Below are positions 17,052 through 26,212 of a stretch of DNA of 64,000 bases, piece by piece. Numbering within the stretch: position 1 is the first letter of the stretch; every line of letters starts with the position of its first letter. The notes under the pieces were generated by a model. That model was not told the DNA's origin. It made no database searches and saw nothing but the letters and a program-made list of their open reading frames with translations. The stretch is from Acidimicrobiia bacterium. GTDB taxonomy: Bacteria > Acidobacteriota > Vicinamibacteria > Vicinamibacterales > UBA2999. The position numbers were made by a program, and so were the translations under genes. The stretch is from assembly GCA_016871275.1 (NCBI GenBank), contig VFZG01000010.1, forward strand, positions 1 to 64,000, written 5' to 3'.

Positions 17052-18065
17052 CTACGGCCTGCTGATCACGGCCACGTCACCATTCGCACAGCCGGCCAGC
17101 AGCTCTCGATCGTCGGGCGACCACGACAACTGAGACACCGCCTGCGACAGCTGCGTGGCGCCCACCAGCACTTTCTTCGCGGACGGCTGCCAGAGAACCA
17201 CGCGACCATCAGCGCCGCCGCTGGCTAGCAGCGATCCACCGTGCTGATACGCCACCGCGGTGACCCGCTGCTCATGACCCGGCAGCAAAATGGGGGTGCG
17301 GCCCGACGGTCCCTTGCCGCCGCAATCCCAGACCACCGCCTCATTGCCACCGCCAGTGGCCAAGTAGCGGCTCGTGTGGTCCCACGACAGCTCCCTGATC
17401 TTCACGGGATAACCCGTCATCTGCAGGTCCTTGCCGGTGTCGACAATCCAGAAATGCACCGACGAATCCTGCTCGCCGGTGGCGATGTATTTGCCGCTTG
17501 GACTCCACTGCGCGACCAGCGAACTGCCCTGCCAGCTGAATTGTCGCAGCGGCTCGTCGCGTGCGGGATCGAGGAGCGTGACGCCACCGTAGCTGGTCGA
17601 GCACAGCAGGTCGCGGCCCGGCTGCCACTGCAGATCCGACACGGTGGCACGATGCTTCGGCCACTCGCGGACCAGCACGCCGTCGCGGGACCAGACTCGC
17701 ACGCCGCGGCCCGCCGCCGCGGCCAGCATGGTGCCGGCAGTGTTCCAGCGCACCGCTTCCACCCACGGCGCTCCGGCGTCGAGGTCCGCGACCACGGCGC
17801 CGTCCTCGAGATTCCACACGCGCACCCGACCATCCTGGCCGCCGGTCACCGCCTGGGTCGATGAGGGATGGCACGCGAGCGAGCTGAGGCCGAACCCGTG
17901 ACCATCTCGGCGCCAGCGCTCGTCGCCGTCACGGGACAGCATCACCAGGCCGCCGCCGACCAGGCCGGCCAGGGCCGAGCGGCCGTCGTGCGTCCAGCGC
18001 AGCGCAATCACGTGGTCACCGAAGCCACGGCGCCACCGGGCCGGTAACAGCCGTCCGGGAGTCAC
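17052..18065 (-). CDS. WD40-repeat beta-propeller protein
   Basis: This 337-residue protein has about seven WD40 repeats (for example GGQDGRVRVWNLEDG and GGADGRVVLWQPSAKK). There is no signal peptide, so it is cytoplasmic. It begins 7 bp after the CobW gene in the same direction and ends the four-gene operon from 20716 to 17052. A WD40 partner next to a COG0523 GTPase suggests a docking platform for a metal-insertion complex; this is inference from context. About 130 bp without recognised features separate it from the M28 gene. Confidence 0.78.
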   Translation of the reverse strand: MTPGRLLPARWRRGFGDHVIALRWTHDGRSALAGLVGGGLVMLSRDGDERWRRDGHGFGLSSLACHPSSTQAVTGGQDGRVRVWNLEDGAVVADLDAGAPWVEAVRWNTAGTMLAAAAGRGVRVWSRDGVLVREWPKHRATVSDLQWQPGRDLLCSTSYGGVTLLDPARDEPLRQFSWQGSSLVAQWSPSGKYIATGEQDSSVHFWIVDTGKDLQMTGYPVKIRELSWDHTSRYLATGGGNEAVVWDCGGKGPSGRTPILLPGHEQRVTAVAYQHGGSLLASGGADGRVVLWQPSAKKVLVGATQLSQAVSQLSWSPDDRELLAGCANGDVAVISRP

Positions 18066-18072
18066 CGTCGCG

Positions 18073-19422
18073 TCAGGCCAGGCAGGCGCGGAACCCGCGG
18101 TTCAACGCCTCTCGATCGAGATTGCGGCCGATGAAGATCAGCGCGTTATGGGGCGTCTCGGCGCCCCATTCGCGGTCCAGCCGCCCGTCAAACAGCATGT
18201 GCACGGCTTGGAACACGAACCGGCGATCGCGGCCCTTGATGTTCAGCACACCCTTCATCCGGAAGATGTCCTGCCCCTGGGTCTGCAGCACTTCGCTGAT
18301 CCAGGCGTTGAACTTCTTGACGTCGAGCGCGCCGGCGTCGGTAATGCCCACCGAGGTGACAGCTTCGTCATGCTCGTGGTCCGGCTTGAACACGCGCTGA
18401 TACAACGGCGTGTGCTCAGCGGCGCCGCTCAGCAGCCGCGCCCGGAACTCGTCGGGATGATGTTCGGTGAACAACGCGTAGTATCCGGCCTTGGCCACAC
18501 GAATGCGGAAGGCTGCCGGCGCATCGGCCAGCTGCAGGTCGTAGCGGGTGTCTCCGGGCACGATGATGTCGGCCTGGCTCGTTGGATGGTCGGCGCCGGA
18601 GAACGCCAGCACCGCCGGCATGATCGCCGGCTCCAGCGCGTGAGCCTCGCCGCTCTGCACCTCGAGGGCGACGAACTGCATCGACGGGTCGGGCCCGGCA
18701 TGCAGGCTCACGACATGCTCTCCTGCCGCGAGGGAATAAATCCCGGCCCACTCGAACGGAAACTCTGGCTCCAGGAACTGCGGATCCACGGCCAGCGCGC
18801 GATCGAGGTCGAAACCGCCTTGATCGAGAATGGCGTCCATGCCGACTTGCGCGTTGGCCGTGCGCAGAATCTTGGCGCCGGCGTTCATCGATCGCACGCG
18901 GACCTCGAGCTTGTCCAGTTCCCCTGGTGACACCAGGTCGGTCTTGTTCAGCAGGATCACATCCGCAAACGCGATCTGCTCCTTGACTTCGTCCTGATCG
19001 TCGATGTGCTCCCACACATGCTTGGCGTCGACCAGCGTGACGATCGCGTCGAGGGTCAGGCGCTCCTTCATCTCGTCGTCCACGAAGAACGTCTGCGCAA
19101 CCGGGCCAGGATCGGCCATGCCGGTCGTCTCGATCATGATGTGATCGAACTGATCGCGTCGCTTCATCAGGCTGCCGAGAATGCGAATCAGATCGCCGCG
19201 CACCGTGCAGCAGATGCAGCCGTTGTTCATCTCGAAGATCTCTTCCTCGGCGCCGATCACCAGCTCCTGATCGACGCCGACCTCACCGAACTCGTTCTCG
19301 ATCACGGCGATGCGCTTGCCGTGGTTCTCGGTGAGGATGCGGTTGAGCAGGGTCGTCTTGCCAGACCCGAGGAAACCCGTGAGCACGGTGACCGGCACGG
19401 GGGCGGGAGCGGGTTGTGTCAT
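18073..19422 (-). CDS. CobW/COG0523 family GTP-binding metallochaperone with an inserted domain
   Basis: This 449-residue G3E GTPase carries Walker [10 protein letters not shown] (16-24), the metal-binding CxCC motif (69-72, in GCICCTV), NKTD (159-162) and a CobW_C domain (about 354-446). COG0523 proteins use GTP to load zinc, cobalt or iron onto client proteins. Between GTPase and C-terminal domain lies an extra segment of about 110 residues (223-335) that looks like a small beta-sandwich, from [13 protein letters not shown] to [17 protein letters not shown]. It explains the length, which exceeds most members. Neighbours are a metal-type permease, a [2Fe-2S] protein and a WD40 protein. Confidence 0.85.
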   Translation of the reverse strand: MTQPAPAPVPVTVLTGFLGSGKTTLLNRILTENHGKRIAVIENEFGEVGVDQELVIGAEEEIFEMNNGCICCTVRGDLIRILGSLMKRRDQFDHIMIETTGMADPGPVAQTFFVDDEMKERLTLDAIVTLVDAKHVWEHIDDQDEVKEQIAFADVILLNKTDLVSPGELDKLEVRVRSMNAGAKILRTANAQVGMDAILDQGGFDLDRALAVDPQFLEPEFPFEWAGIYSLAAGEHVVSLHAGPDPSMQFVALEVQSGEAHALEPAIMPAVLAFSGADHPTSQADIIVPGDTRYDLQLADAPAAFRIRVAKAGYYALFTEHHPDEFRARLLSGAAEHTPLYQRVFKPDHEHDEAVTSVGITDAGALDVKKFNAWISEVLQTQGQDIFRMKGVLNIKGRDRRFVFQAVHMLFDGRLDREWGAETPHNALIFIGRNLDREALNRGFRACLA

Positions 19423-19442
19423 GTCGGCAGTTCCTTACGCTG

Positions 19443-20321
19443 CTACGTCCAGAAGGCGTTGACGAACAGGCCGAAGCCCGCGGTGTAGGTGAAGTACCAG
19501 AGTGACAGCGTCGCTAAGCCCCGCCAGCCGATCAGCGATCGGAGCACGGCCCCTTCGGGGACCGACGCCACTGCGGTCGCCATGGTGAAGCTGATCAGCG
19601 TCCCCATTGCCAGTCCGGTGCCAATGACCGGCGCCAACAACCCGGCGAGCAGACCCGGCTCGATGTGTAAGGGCAGACCGATGGCGGCGGCCGCCACTGG
19701 CGCCCAGGGCGCGGCGCCGATGGCGGCAAGCAGCGATCGGGGATCGAACTGCGCCGCTTGGAGCGCTCCGGCCAGGCCCGCGCCAATGACTACCGGCAAC
19801 GCCATCGTTCGAAGCAACCGCAATGTGTCCGCCGACGCCCGTCGCCACGCCGCCTGACGCATGGTGGGCGTGCACGCCAGCACGTGCAGATGTCGCTCAC
19901 ACGGGCGCAGCCGCAGCTGCTCAGCGAACCGGCCAGTGACGATCGCCGCCGCCAGGCCGCCGGCCAGGTACCACAGCGCGCCTTTCCAGCCGAACGCAAT
20001 CAGCACGGTGACGAGTACCACTTCGTTGACGGCGGGCGCCGCAAACAGAAACGCCGCCGCGGAACGATGCGACGCGCCGTGATGGAGCAGCGAGGCGTAA
20101 ATGGCGCCAACGCTGCACGAACAGACCGGCGTCACAGCGCCAAGCAGCGCGCCGTAGGCCAGTCCCACCGCATCCCGCCGGCCGAGAGCCAGGCGGATCC
20201 ATCCCTCGCCCAGCGCATGGCGAATCCAGCCAAGCACGAAGCTGGTTCCGGCCAGCAGCGCGCCGATTTCGACGACATGGGCCAGCCACTCCTGCGCGCC
20301 CACCGCCGTGTTCCAGCTCAT
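19443..20321 (-). CDS. Permease of the ArsP/DUF318 type (putative metal transporter)
   Basis: A 292-residue membrane protein with about eight hydrophobic segments. The motif TPVCSCSVGAIYASLL near residue 64 matches the conserved cysteine motif of the PF03773 permease family, which includes organoarsenical and SO_0444-type Cu/Zn efflux proteins; the usual PxCSCG has Ser instead of Gly. Its start overlaps the stop of the [2Fe-2S] gene (TGATG; a GTG one codon earlier is also possible). It lies 20 bp before the CobW GTPase. Transport of a metal or metalloid is inferred from family and context. Confidence 0.7.
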   Translation of the reverse strand: MSWNTAVGAQEWLAHVVEIGALLAGTSFVLGWIRHALGEGWIRLALGRRDAVGLAYGALLGAVTPVCSCSVGAIYASLLHHGASHRSAAAFLFAAPAVNEVVLVTVLIAFGWKGALWYLAGGLAAAIVTGRFAEQLRLRPCERHLHVLACTPTMRQAAWRRASADTLRLLRTMALPVVIGAGLAGALQAAQFDPRSLLAAIGAAPWAPVAAAAIGLPLHIEPGLLAGLLAPVIGTGLAMGTLISFTMATAVASVPEGAVLRSLIGWRGLATLSLWYFTYTAGFGLFVNAFWT

Positions 20322-20716
20322 CACGCCGCACTTCCTTCCTGAAGCACCGCAGCGGAGGTCGCCACGGCATACCGTTCGAAACGGTGCGGTTCGAATGATT
20401 CGGGCAGCGGCGCCAGTCGACCGGCCGCTGCTGACGCGGAAGCCCAGACGAGCAGTTCTTCAAAGAATCGCGATCCGGAAATTCCCCCGAACCAGAGGGT
20501 GCCTTCGGGTACGACGATGGTCACTACGTTGGCGATCTCACACGGCCCCAGGCAGCCGGCAATGGTCAGATGCACGTGCTTGAGCAGCCGGCGCCGCTTC
20601 CATTCGGCCTTGAGCCAGTCACTGGGGACCGCGGGTTTACCTTTGTCCACCCGGCCACAGCAGCAGCCGAGGCAGACCATGACCTGAGCCAGGGTCTGAC
20701 GCTTGGTAGTGATCAT
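20321..20716 (-). CDS. [2Fe-2S] ferredoxin-domain protein
   Basis: A 131-residue cytoplasmic protein with a cysteine-rich N-terminus (MVCLGCCCGRVDKG) and a second pair in GCLGPCE, the thioredoxin-like [2Fe-2S] pattern. The remaining 60 residues form a simple helical tail. It is the first gene of the operon that continues with permease, CobW GTPase and WD40 protein, so its redox or cluster function probably serves the same metal pathway. Its promoter must lie in the 140 bp shared with the divergent gene at 20857, in which I see no clear operator. Confidence 0.68.
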   Translation of the reverse strand: MITTKRQTLAQVMVCLGCCCGRVDKGKPAVPSDWLKAEWKRRRLLKHVHLTIAGCLGPCEIANVVTIVVPEGTLWFGGISGSRFFEELLVWASASAAAGRLAPLPESFEPHRFERYAVATSAAVLQEGSAA

Positions 20717-20856
20717 CGGGCTGCACTCAACAGCCCATCGTACGCGGCTGGCGCGCCACTCCCGGTGCGCGAAACACCACGTTCAGGTGTCGGATCGCAC
20801 CAGCCAACAGCGTGTCGTCGTACCGACGCGCCCGGCGGCGCGCGCTACAACAAGGG

Positions 20857-21171
20857 ATGCTCGATCTCGACGATCTTCCTAAGCCCGATCCCGCTGCCCT
20901 CGCCCGCGTCAAGCAGTGGGTGCGGTCTTCGTGCCGGCTGCCGGAGGACGTGCCCGTGCTGGTCACCGAGCTGCGATGCCGCGAGGAGGGCTGCCCGCCT
21001 GTGGAAACCGTGATCGCGGTGATGTTTGCGCCCGGACTGCGATGGCAACACAAGCTGCACAAGCCGGCGGCGGCCATCGCCTGGCATGAAGTGATTCATT
21101 GCGGCCGCAAGTGGGATGAGTGGGCCGTCAATGCCGGGGTGCGTCCGCACGACAAAGCGGAACGTGAGTGA
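20857..21171 (+). CDS. Small conserved protein divergent from the CobW operon
   Basis: A 104-residue cytoplasmic protein with no motif I can assign to a named family. It begins MLDLDDLPKPDPAALARVKQW and contains ELRCREEGCPPVETVIAVMF, a CxxxxC pair that could bind metal, followed by LHKPAAAIAWHEVI. It is transcribed away from the metal operon that starts at 20716, suggesting a linked role. ATG 20857 is used because sequence upstream is compositionally random. About 100 bp without recognised features lie between it and the regulator gene end. Confidence 0.5.
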   Translation: MLDLDDLPKPDPAALARVKQWVRSSCRLPEDVPVLVTELRCREEGCPPVETVIAVMFAPGLRWQHKLHKPAAAIAWHEVIHCGRKWDEWAVNAGVRPHDKAERE

Positions 21172-21271
21172 GTCGGCACCGCCGCCCAGAGCGACCTACG
21201 GGACGCGCCTCCAGTCTCCTCATTGACACCGAATCGTGGCGCGGCTTCGTAGCGAGCTTGCCGCCGCCAGG

Positions 21272-22222
21272 CTAGCGGTGGGAGTGCGGCTCGATCACCC
21301 TGAGCACGAAGCGTTCATCGTGACCCTCGCCGATACGATCGAGCGTCTGCTGTCGCCGCAGCCGGCCGATCACTCGCGTCACCGTCGCCCGGGTCGCGCC
21401 GATCGCCGATGCCAGTTGGCCGTGGGTCAGACGCAGGTTGAGCCGGACCCCGGTTGCAACGGGACTACCGAACGCCTCGGCCAGCAGCGACAGCAGGCCG
21501 ATAACACGATCCTCCAGGTGCGGCCGCGCAACGACCGCCGCCCAGGCATCCGTGCGGCGGATACGCTCGCGCAGCCGGGACGCGAAGGCCGGCGTGGCCG
21601 CGGCGTGCTGCCACGACTGCACCGTGCCGCGCGTCTCGGTATGCGCGCGCCACAGCAGGCAGCAGGAATCATGCGGGTGGCCCACCAGGACCTCGCCTCC
21701 ACCTGCCATGCCAATCAGGACTTCCGACCCGTCGTCGTGAAGCACGCTGGTGGAGACAATGCCGGACTCGAGAATCAGCACATCGTGCTCATCGATGAGG
21801 ATCTCGGAGTTGGCGGGGTAGCGATTGGGACCGTGCCTCGCCGGACGGCCTGAGTGCGCGGTGCCTTGGACACGCGCAAACGCCGTGCGCAGCGCGGAGT
21901 CGACGGCCTCCCGCGTGACGCCGCCGGGGAGCACGGCCAGCGCACCGAGTTCATAGGCCCGCACCGCAGCGGCCGACCGATCGAGGCGGTTCCAGGCGAT
22001 CCACATCACGCGTCGCGATTCCAATAGTGGGATCGCCCAGGGCTCATCGCCCGATGTGGTCTCGAGCGCGGCCAGAACGAGAGGGGCGGGTTCACCGAGA
22101 TTGACGGCCGCGCTCAGCGCCGCGGCGTCGTGAACCAGCGTCACTGAGAAATCGCCGACTGGCAGCAGATCGACGAGCTGTCGCGTCGCGTCGAGCGGAC
22201 CGGCGAGGAGCAGGCGTGGCAC
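21272..22222 (-). CDS. Crp/Fnr-family regulator with an N-terminal pseudo-receiver domain
   Basis: This 316-residue protein combines three parts. Residues 1-119 look like a CheY-type fold (LLLAGPL...ALAVLPGGVTREAVDSAL) but lack the acidic pocket and phospho-Asp. Residues about 125-210 are a cyclic-nucleotide-binding-like barrel. Residues about 225-305 are a Crp-type winged helix with recognition segment LTHGQLASAIGATRATVTRV. Phosphorylation is therefore unlikely; protein contact or a ligand in the barrel may control it. Translation starts at GTG 22222. A candidate LytTR site lies 47 bp upstream, placing it in the regulon of the neighbouring two-component system. Confidence 0.7.
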   Translation of the reverse strand: MPRLLLAGPLDATRQLVDLLPVGDFSVTLVHDAAALSAAVNLGEPAPLVLAALETTSGDEPWAIPLLESRRVMWIAWNRLDRSAAAVRAYELGALAVLPGGVTREAVDSALRTAFARVQGTAHSGRPARHGPNRYPANSEILIDEHDVLILESGIVSTSVLHDDGSEVLIGMAGGGEVLVGHPHDSCCLLWRAHTETRGTVQSWQHAAATPAFASRLRERIRRTDAWAAVVARPHLEDRVIGLLSLLAEAFGSPVATGVRLNLRLTHGQLASAIGATRATVTRVIGRLRRQQTLDRIGEGHDERFVLRVIEPHSHR

Positions 22223-22269
22223 GGAACTTCTGATAGTACCGGCACGCCCGCGAGCGCGACTCGCGCAAT

Positions 22270-22302
22270 CAGTGAACGGTCAGATACGCAACACAGGCGG
22301 CC
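22270..22302 (-). promoter_or_regulatory. Candidate LytTR operator F (regulator gene)
   Basis: Plus-strand repeats CAGTGAACGGTC (22270-22281) and the weaker ACACAGGCGGCC (22291-22302) are 21 bp apart. The proximal repeat reads GACCGTTCACTG in the direction of transcription. The site ends 47 bp before the GTG at 22222. Confidence 0.5.
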
Positions 22303-22389
22303 GTTTGGGCAGGGTGAATGTCACCGGTCTGGACGCGTCCCGCCGAGTGGGACTGGAGCCCTCGACGTTCCGCCAGGACACCTCGACGA

Positions 22390-23166
22390 CTACAGCCGCA
22401 GCAGCGTATCGCGCAGCACGCGCGACTGAATGCGGCTGGCCACCAGGCTTTGACCGTTGCTCAGCAGCACCTGATACGTGCCGCCGGGCATGGGGCTGAA
22501 CTTCTGAATCGCATCGACGGCGACCAGCGTGCCCCGGCTCAAACGGACGAACCGGCGGCGATCGAGCCGCCCTTCGAGCGCGTGCAGCCGGTGGGAAATC
22601 GTGAAACGCTCGCCGGTCAGCGTGGTCAAGTGCAACAGTTCGCCCTCGGCCACAATCGACGCGATCTGCCGCACCGCCAGGATGACGGTTTCATCCCGGC
22701 GCCGCACGGGAATGCGCTCGAGGTACTGGCGCTTGGCGGCCGCCTCGAGCGCGGACGACGCGGCGGTCAGGGCGCTGACCCGATCTGCCGCCGGCCCCTG
22801 CGCTCGCGCCGCAGCGCGATCGATGGTGGCGCGCAGGCGGCCGCTCTCGACCGGCTTCAGCAGATAGTCGATGACGTTCAACTCGAACGCTTCGAGCGCG
22901 AACTCGTCGTGCGCGGTCACGAAGGCGATCGACGGCGTCGTGCCGGCTCTGACCAGCCGCGCGATGTCGAGCCCGCCGACGTCCGGCATGTTCAAGTCGA
23001 GCAGCGCCAGATCGGGTTGTTGCTGCTCGATCAAGACAATCGCGTCGCGCCCATTGTCCGCTTCGCCGATGACCAGCACGTCGGGAAACGCGCGCAACAG
23101 GTTGATCAAGAACCGGCGGGCCGGCCGTTCATCATCTGCGACGACGACTTTCAACTGCTTTGACAT
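22390..23166 (-). CDS. LytTR-family response regulator
   Basis: This 258-residue regulator has a complete receiver domain (1-120: acidic Asp11-Asp12, phospho-acceptor Asp57 in LLDLNMPD, conserved Lys in LLKPVE) and a C-terminal LytTR DNA-binding domain (about 150-257). LytTR domains bind pairs of direct repeats about two helical turns apart, which agrees with the six 21-bp-spaced sites found nearby. The start (ATG 23166; another ATG 6 nt earlier) overlaps the kinase gene by 35 bp, so the pair is co-translated. A second, broken copy exists at 55801. Confidence 0.88.
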   Translation of the reverse strand: MSKQLKVVVADDERPARRFLINLLRAFPDVLVIGEADNGRDAIVLIEQQQPDLALLDLNMPDVGGLDIARLVRAGTTPSIAFVTAHDEFALEAFELNVIDYLLKPVESGRLRATIDRAAARAQGPAADRVSALTAASSALEAAAKRQYLERIPVRRRDETVILAVRQIASIVAEGELLHLTTLTGERFTISHRLHALEGRLDRRRFVRLSRGTLVAVDAIQKFSPMPGGTYQVLLSNGQSLVASRIQSRVLRDTLLRL

Positions 23167-24997
23167 CGGCAAGTTTCTCTTCCTCGTTCACGCTCGCGGG
23201 AAGCGTCAGTATGGCGAGCGTATCGCCGTCGGATGCCGTAGCCAACTCCAGTGAGGCGTTCGGCCCGTAGAGCGCCATCAGGCGACGGCGCACGTTGTCG
23301 AGACCGACCCGATCGCCGGTGTCGACGGCACGGCTCAACGGTGCGCCGCTGTTGCGGACCTCGATCTTCAACCGCGATTCGCCAGAGTGACACTCGCAGT
23401 CGGCGCGAATCGCCACCCGGCCGCCCGCGGTGCTCTTCGCAATGCCGTGCTTGATGGCATTGTCGACCAGCGGCTGCAACGTCAGCGCCGGTACGTGATT
23501 CTGCCGTAATGCGTCAGGCACATCAACCGTCACCGTCAACCGCTCTTGGAAGCGTTCGGCCTCAATCCTCAAGTAATGTTCAACGAGTTCAGTTTCGCGG
23601 CCAAGCGTGGTCATTTCGCCGTCAGACCGCAGCACGCCCCGCAGCAACCCGGTGAGCTGCATCAAGGTCGACAACGCCCGCGGCGGCGCGGCCTCAATCA
23701 GGTAGCCAATCGTCGTCAACGCGTTGAAGAGAAAATGCGGGTTGATCTGCGCGCGAAGCGCTTTCAGTTCGGCCTCGGCGGTGAGTTTCTGCATGCGTTG
23801 AGCGCGCAGCTCCACTTCGTAGCGCTCGTGCGTCAGGCGCAACTGGTCGATCCTTCGGGCGGCGATGTTAACCGCCGCATCGATCAGCGCGAGGTCGTCG
23901 GAGAGTAGCCGGCGCCCGTCCATCAGCTCGCCAACCTTCACCAGGTACGGCGGATGTTCGGTGGTGTCGACCGACGCCCGCGCGGTGACTCCGGCGTCGG
24001 CGGTCTCCGGGCTGTCACCCTCCATCCACCAGACTCGGCTGGCGTTGAGCGCCGTCCGCAGCTGTTCGCACAGGGTGTCGAGCACCTGCTCGATCGACGC
24101 GCCGTTTTGCAAGGCCCCAGCCATTCGTGCGTTCAGATCGCGGTAATCGACGCGCCGCAACAGCAGCACGTCCACCAGCGCCGTTACGCCGCGGTGCAAC
24201 GACGGCATGACCAGGGCGGTGCCGACCCACAAAATAAGACCGAGGCCGGTTGTGATCGGCCCCGGCGTCAGCGCCGCTGTCAGTGAGTAGCCTGTGAATG
24301 CGAAAGCCACCAGGGCCAAAAGGGTCAGCGCGCGCTTGAGGAACAGGTCGGCCAGGGCGAATCGGTAGTCCTGGTAGAGGATGGCGAACGCCAGCGGAAT
24401 CGCGGCATGATGACCGACCAGTTCAATCGCCCAACTTTCGTCGCCTCCATGTTCGCGCCCCAGATGTGACGCCGATACCGCGAACATGGCGAGGGCGACG
24501 ATCCAAAGAATCCGTGAGCCATTCGGCTGCCCGCGCGTCAGCGCGGCCAGGGCGACGATAATGCCGGTATAGCAGATTGTCAGCACCACAAATGCCAGTG
24601 ACGAAGCATTGGGGTCGCCCGTCAACACGGTCTGGATGTGCAGCACCGACGCCGCCGTGCTGCAGGCGTACGCAACGCTCGTGACGAGGCCGCCGTTCGG
24701 CAGGTCGCGGGCGACCGAGTGCACTACGACCGCCGCCAGCAGTCCGAGCGCAGGGAAGGCCGTGGCCCATAAACCGACCGAGTATTCGAGATAGCCGAGC
24801 TTCGGGAGAGCGAAGGCCGTTAACTCTCCCAGATTCCACACCAATCCCAGCAGCGCCGTGGCCAGCGGCAATGCCGAGGTCGACGGATTCCGGGCGCCCG
24901 AATCGCGCAAGACGAGCGCCAGCAGCATGGCGTACAACACCGTGCCGGTGATGAAGCCGACAAGGTTGAGCACTTCCGCCGCATTGGTTGACACCAC
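23132..24997 (-). CDS. LytS/YehU-like sensor histidine kinase
   Basis: This 621-residue kinase has an N-terminal membrane region (about eight hydrophobic segments to residue 270, including DYRFALADLFLKRAL), a GAF-like linker and a His_kinase/HATPase pair. The phospho-acceptor is His421 in QINPHFLFNALT; the ATP pocket includes PLVDNAIKHGI and DRVGLDNVRRRL. GTG 24997 is chosen by comparison with the paralogue at 53958, whose N-terminus aligns from NAAEVLNLVGF; the frame is open further upstream but crosses the promoter. It phosphorylates the overlapping LytTR regulator. A candidate LytTR site 46 bp upstream suggests autoregulation. Confidence 0.87.
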   Translation of the reverse strand: MVSTNAAEVLNLVGFITGTVLYAMLLALVLRDSGARNPSTSALPLATALLGLVWNLGELTAFALPKLGYLEYSVGLWATAFPALGLLAAVVVHSVARDLPNGGLVTSVAYACSTAASVLHIQTVLTGDPNASSLAFVVLTICYTGIIVALAALTRGQPNGSRILWIVALAMFAVSASHLGREHGGDESWAIELVGHHAAIPLAFAILYQDYRFALADLFLKRALTLLALVAFAFTGYSLTAALTPGPITTGLGLILWVGTALVMPSLHRGVTALVDVLLLRRVDYRDLNARMAGALQNGASIEQVLDTLCEQLRTALNASRVWWMEGDSPETADAGVTARASVDTTEHPPYLVKVGELMDGRRLLSDDLALIDAAVNIAARRIDQLRLTHERYEVELRAQRMQKLTAEAELKALRAQINPHFLFNALTTIGYLIEAAPPRALSTLMQLTGLLRGVLRSDGEMTTLGRETELVEHYLRIEAERFQERLTVTVDVPDALRQNHVPALTLQPLVDNAIKHGIAKSTAGGRVAIRADCECHSGESRLKIEVRNSGAPLSRAVDTGDRVGLDNVRRRLMALYGPNASLELATASDGDTLAILTLPASVNEEEKLADVKAVESRRRR

Positions 24998-25043
24998 GGT
25001 TCGCCCAGTCTGCGGGTGAAACCGGCGCCTCGGTAGCACGTCC

Positions 25044-25076
25044 GAACGAATGGGCGAAATGAACCGTTGAGCGGTC
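25044..25076 (-). promoter_or_regulatory. Candidate LytTR operator D (kinase-regulator genes)
   Basis: GAACGAATGGGC (25044-25055) and CGTTGAGCGGTC (25065-25076) on the plus strand are 21 bp apart and lie 46 bp upstream of the kinase start, between it and the DUF3299 gene. Confidence 0.55.
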
Positions 25077-25098
25077 GTTCCGACAGGTTCGCGCCGCG

Positions 25099-25623
25099 TT
25101 ACAGCCCGTCGGCCGACAGAAACTCGCCGCGCATCTGGTAAAGGCCCGACAGACGGCCGGCGCGGTAGGACGGTTCGACACTCAGACGCCCGAAGATTGT
25201 CACCGGTTGAAACTGCAGAAACGGCACGCGCGCGTTCATCTCCACCAGCACCCATTCGTTGGGCAGGCCGGTCAGACCCCAGTGGCATGAATCGATCGAC
25301 GAGGTCAGGATGAACGTCTTGACGCCAGCGGAGGTCACGTCTATGGGCAGCATGAAACCACGGATCGAAGAGGCCTTGCCATGCAGCGCCAGCACCTCAG
25401 CGGGAATGACCAGCGGCTCCGTCGGTCTCGACGCGGGCTGGCTGTGCACGAATCCGTCAGCGAGCGGCAGGTCGAACGAGGCGAGCGACAGGAAGCGCAC
25501 GAACGGATAGCTCCGCTTCAATTCGGCGGCACGCTCGAGCGGGACCACGAGGCCTTGCGCAGCCAGGTGCGCGCTCATCAGCCACAGCACCGCGACGATG
25601 CCCGGTAGACGGCTCAGACTCAC
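25099..25623 (-). CDS. DUF3299 protein, third copy
   Basis: This 174-residue exported protein starts at GTG 25623, which overlaps the TGA of the preceding DUF3299 gene by 4 bp. A signal peptide spans about 1-23. DUF3299 hallmarks are IPAEVLALHGKASSIRGFML, a central DSCHWG in place of the CYFG seen in the other copies, and a C-terminal RAGRLSGLYQM. Known DUF3299 genes in proteobacteria accompany a MacB-like ABC pair linked to zinc uptake; the molecular role is undefined. It is last in the lipoprotein-DUF3299-DUF3299 unit. Confidence 0.68.
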   Translation of the reverse strand: MSLSRLPGIVAVLWLMSAHLAAQGLVVPLERAAELKRSYPFVRFLSLASFDLPLADGFVHSQPASRPTEPLVIPAEVLALHGKASSIRGFMLPIDVTSAGVKTFILTSSIDSCHWGLTGLPNEWVLVEMNARVPFLQFQPVTIFGRLSVEPSYRAGRLSGLYQMRGEFLSADGL

Positions 25624-26210
25624 GAGGCCGCGCCTGTGCCGATACCGTCGGCATCGACCCGGTACAGGCCGACGACGCGTCCGTTGCGACGCTGTGGCGT
25701 GATGTGCAGCGTCCCGAACACCACCACTGGTGTATGCACCAAGGGCCCCCGGCGACCCCCGGTGATCGTGACCGTGATGAATTGGTTCGGCAGCGTCGGC
25801 GCGCCGAAGTAACACATGTCCATGTTAGCGTTCAGAATGAACTGGTTGACGCCCTGCCCGTTGAAGTCCACCGGCAGCATGAAGCCCACGATACCCACGC
25901 GTTGACCGTCGAGCGCCAGCACTTCCTCTGGAATGACTTCGTTGCCGGCGGCGCCCGAATCGTCGTCCGGGCGGACACCGTAATCGAACGAGGCCAGCAG
26001 ACTGAACGACACCTGCTTGTAGCGTCGCCCCATTGCTTCGAACTGTTCGACCGGGACGATGGCGGACGTGTCGAGCGGTTCTCGGTTCTCGGCCGCGCGC
26101 ATCGCGAACAGGATCACGAATCCGATACCTGCACCCGCCACGATCGCCCATCGGACGGGCATCGGCTTCGCGGCGTTGTCGACAGGTGACGGCATCGCGT
26201 GGGTCGACAT
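25620..26210 (-). CDS. DUF3299 protein, second copy (membrane-anchored)
   Basis: This 196-residue protein has an uncleaved-looking N-terminal membrane segment (WAIVAGAGIGFVILFAM, about 21-40) and a periplasmic DUF3299 domain: VIPEEVLALDGQRVGIVGFM, NMDMCYFGAP and NGRVVGLYRVDAD. The start is ATG 26210, 2 bp after the lipoprotein stop; a TTG two codons earlier is less likely. The conserved Cys in CYFG, shared with the copy at 28804, may be a ligand or thiol site. It is translationally coupled to the third copy downstream (GTGA overlap). Confidence 0.72.
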   Translation of the reverse strand: MSTHAMPSPVDNAAKPMPVRWAIVAGAGIGFVILFAMRAAENREPLDTSAIVPVEQFEAMGRRYKQVSFSLLASFDYGVRPDDDSGAAGNEVIPEEVLALDGQRVGIVGFMLPVDFNGQGVNQFILNANMDMCYFGAPTLPNQFITVTITGGRRGPLVHTPVVVFGTLHITPQRRNGRVVGLYRVDADGIGTGAAS

Positions 26211-26212
26211 GA

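Noticed and set aside
20717-20856. Zur- or cobalamin-type control element before the CobW operon
   Set aside because: I looked for a Zur-like palindrome and for riboswitch-like conserved blocks and found neither.
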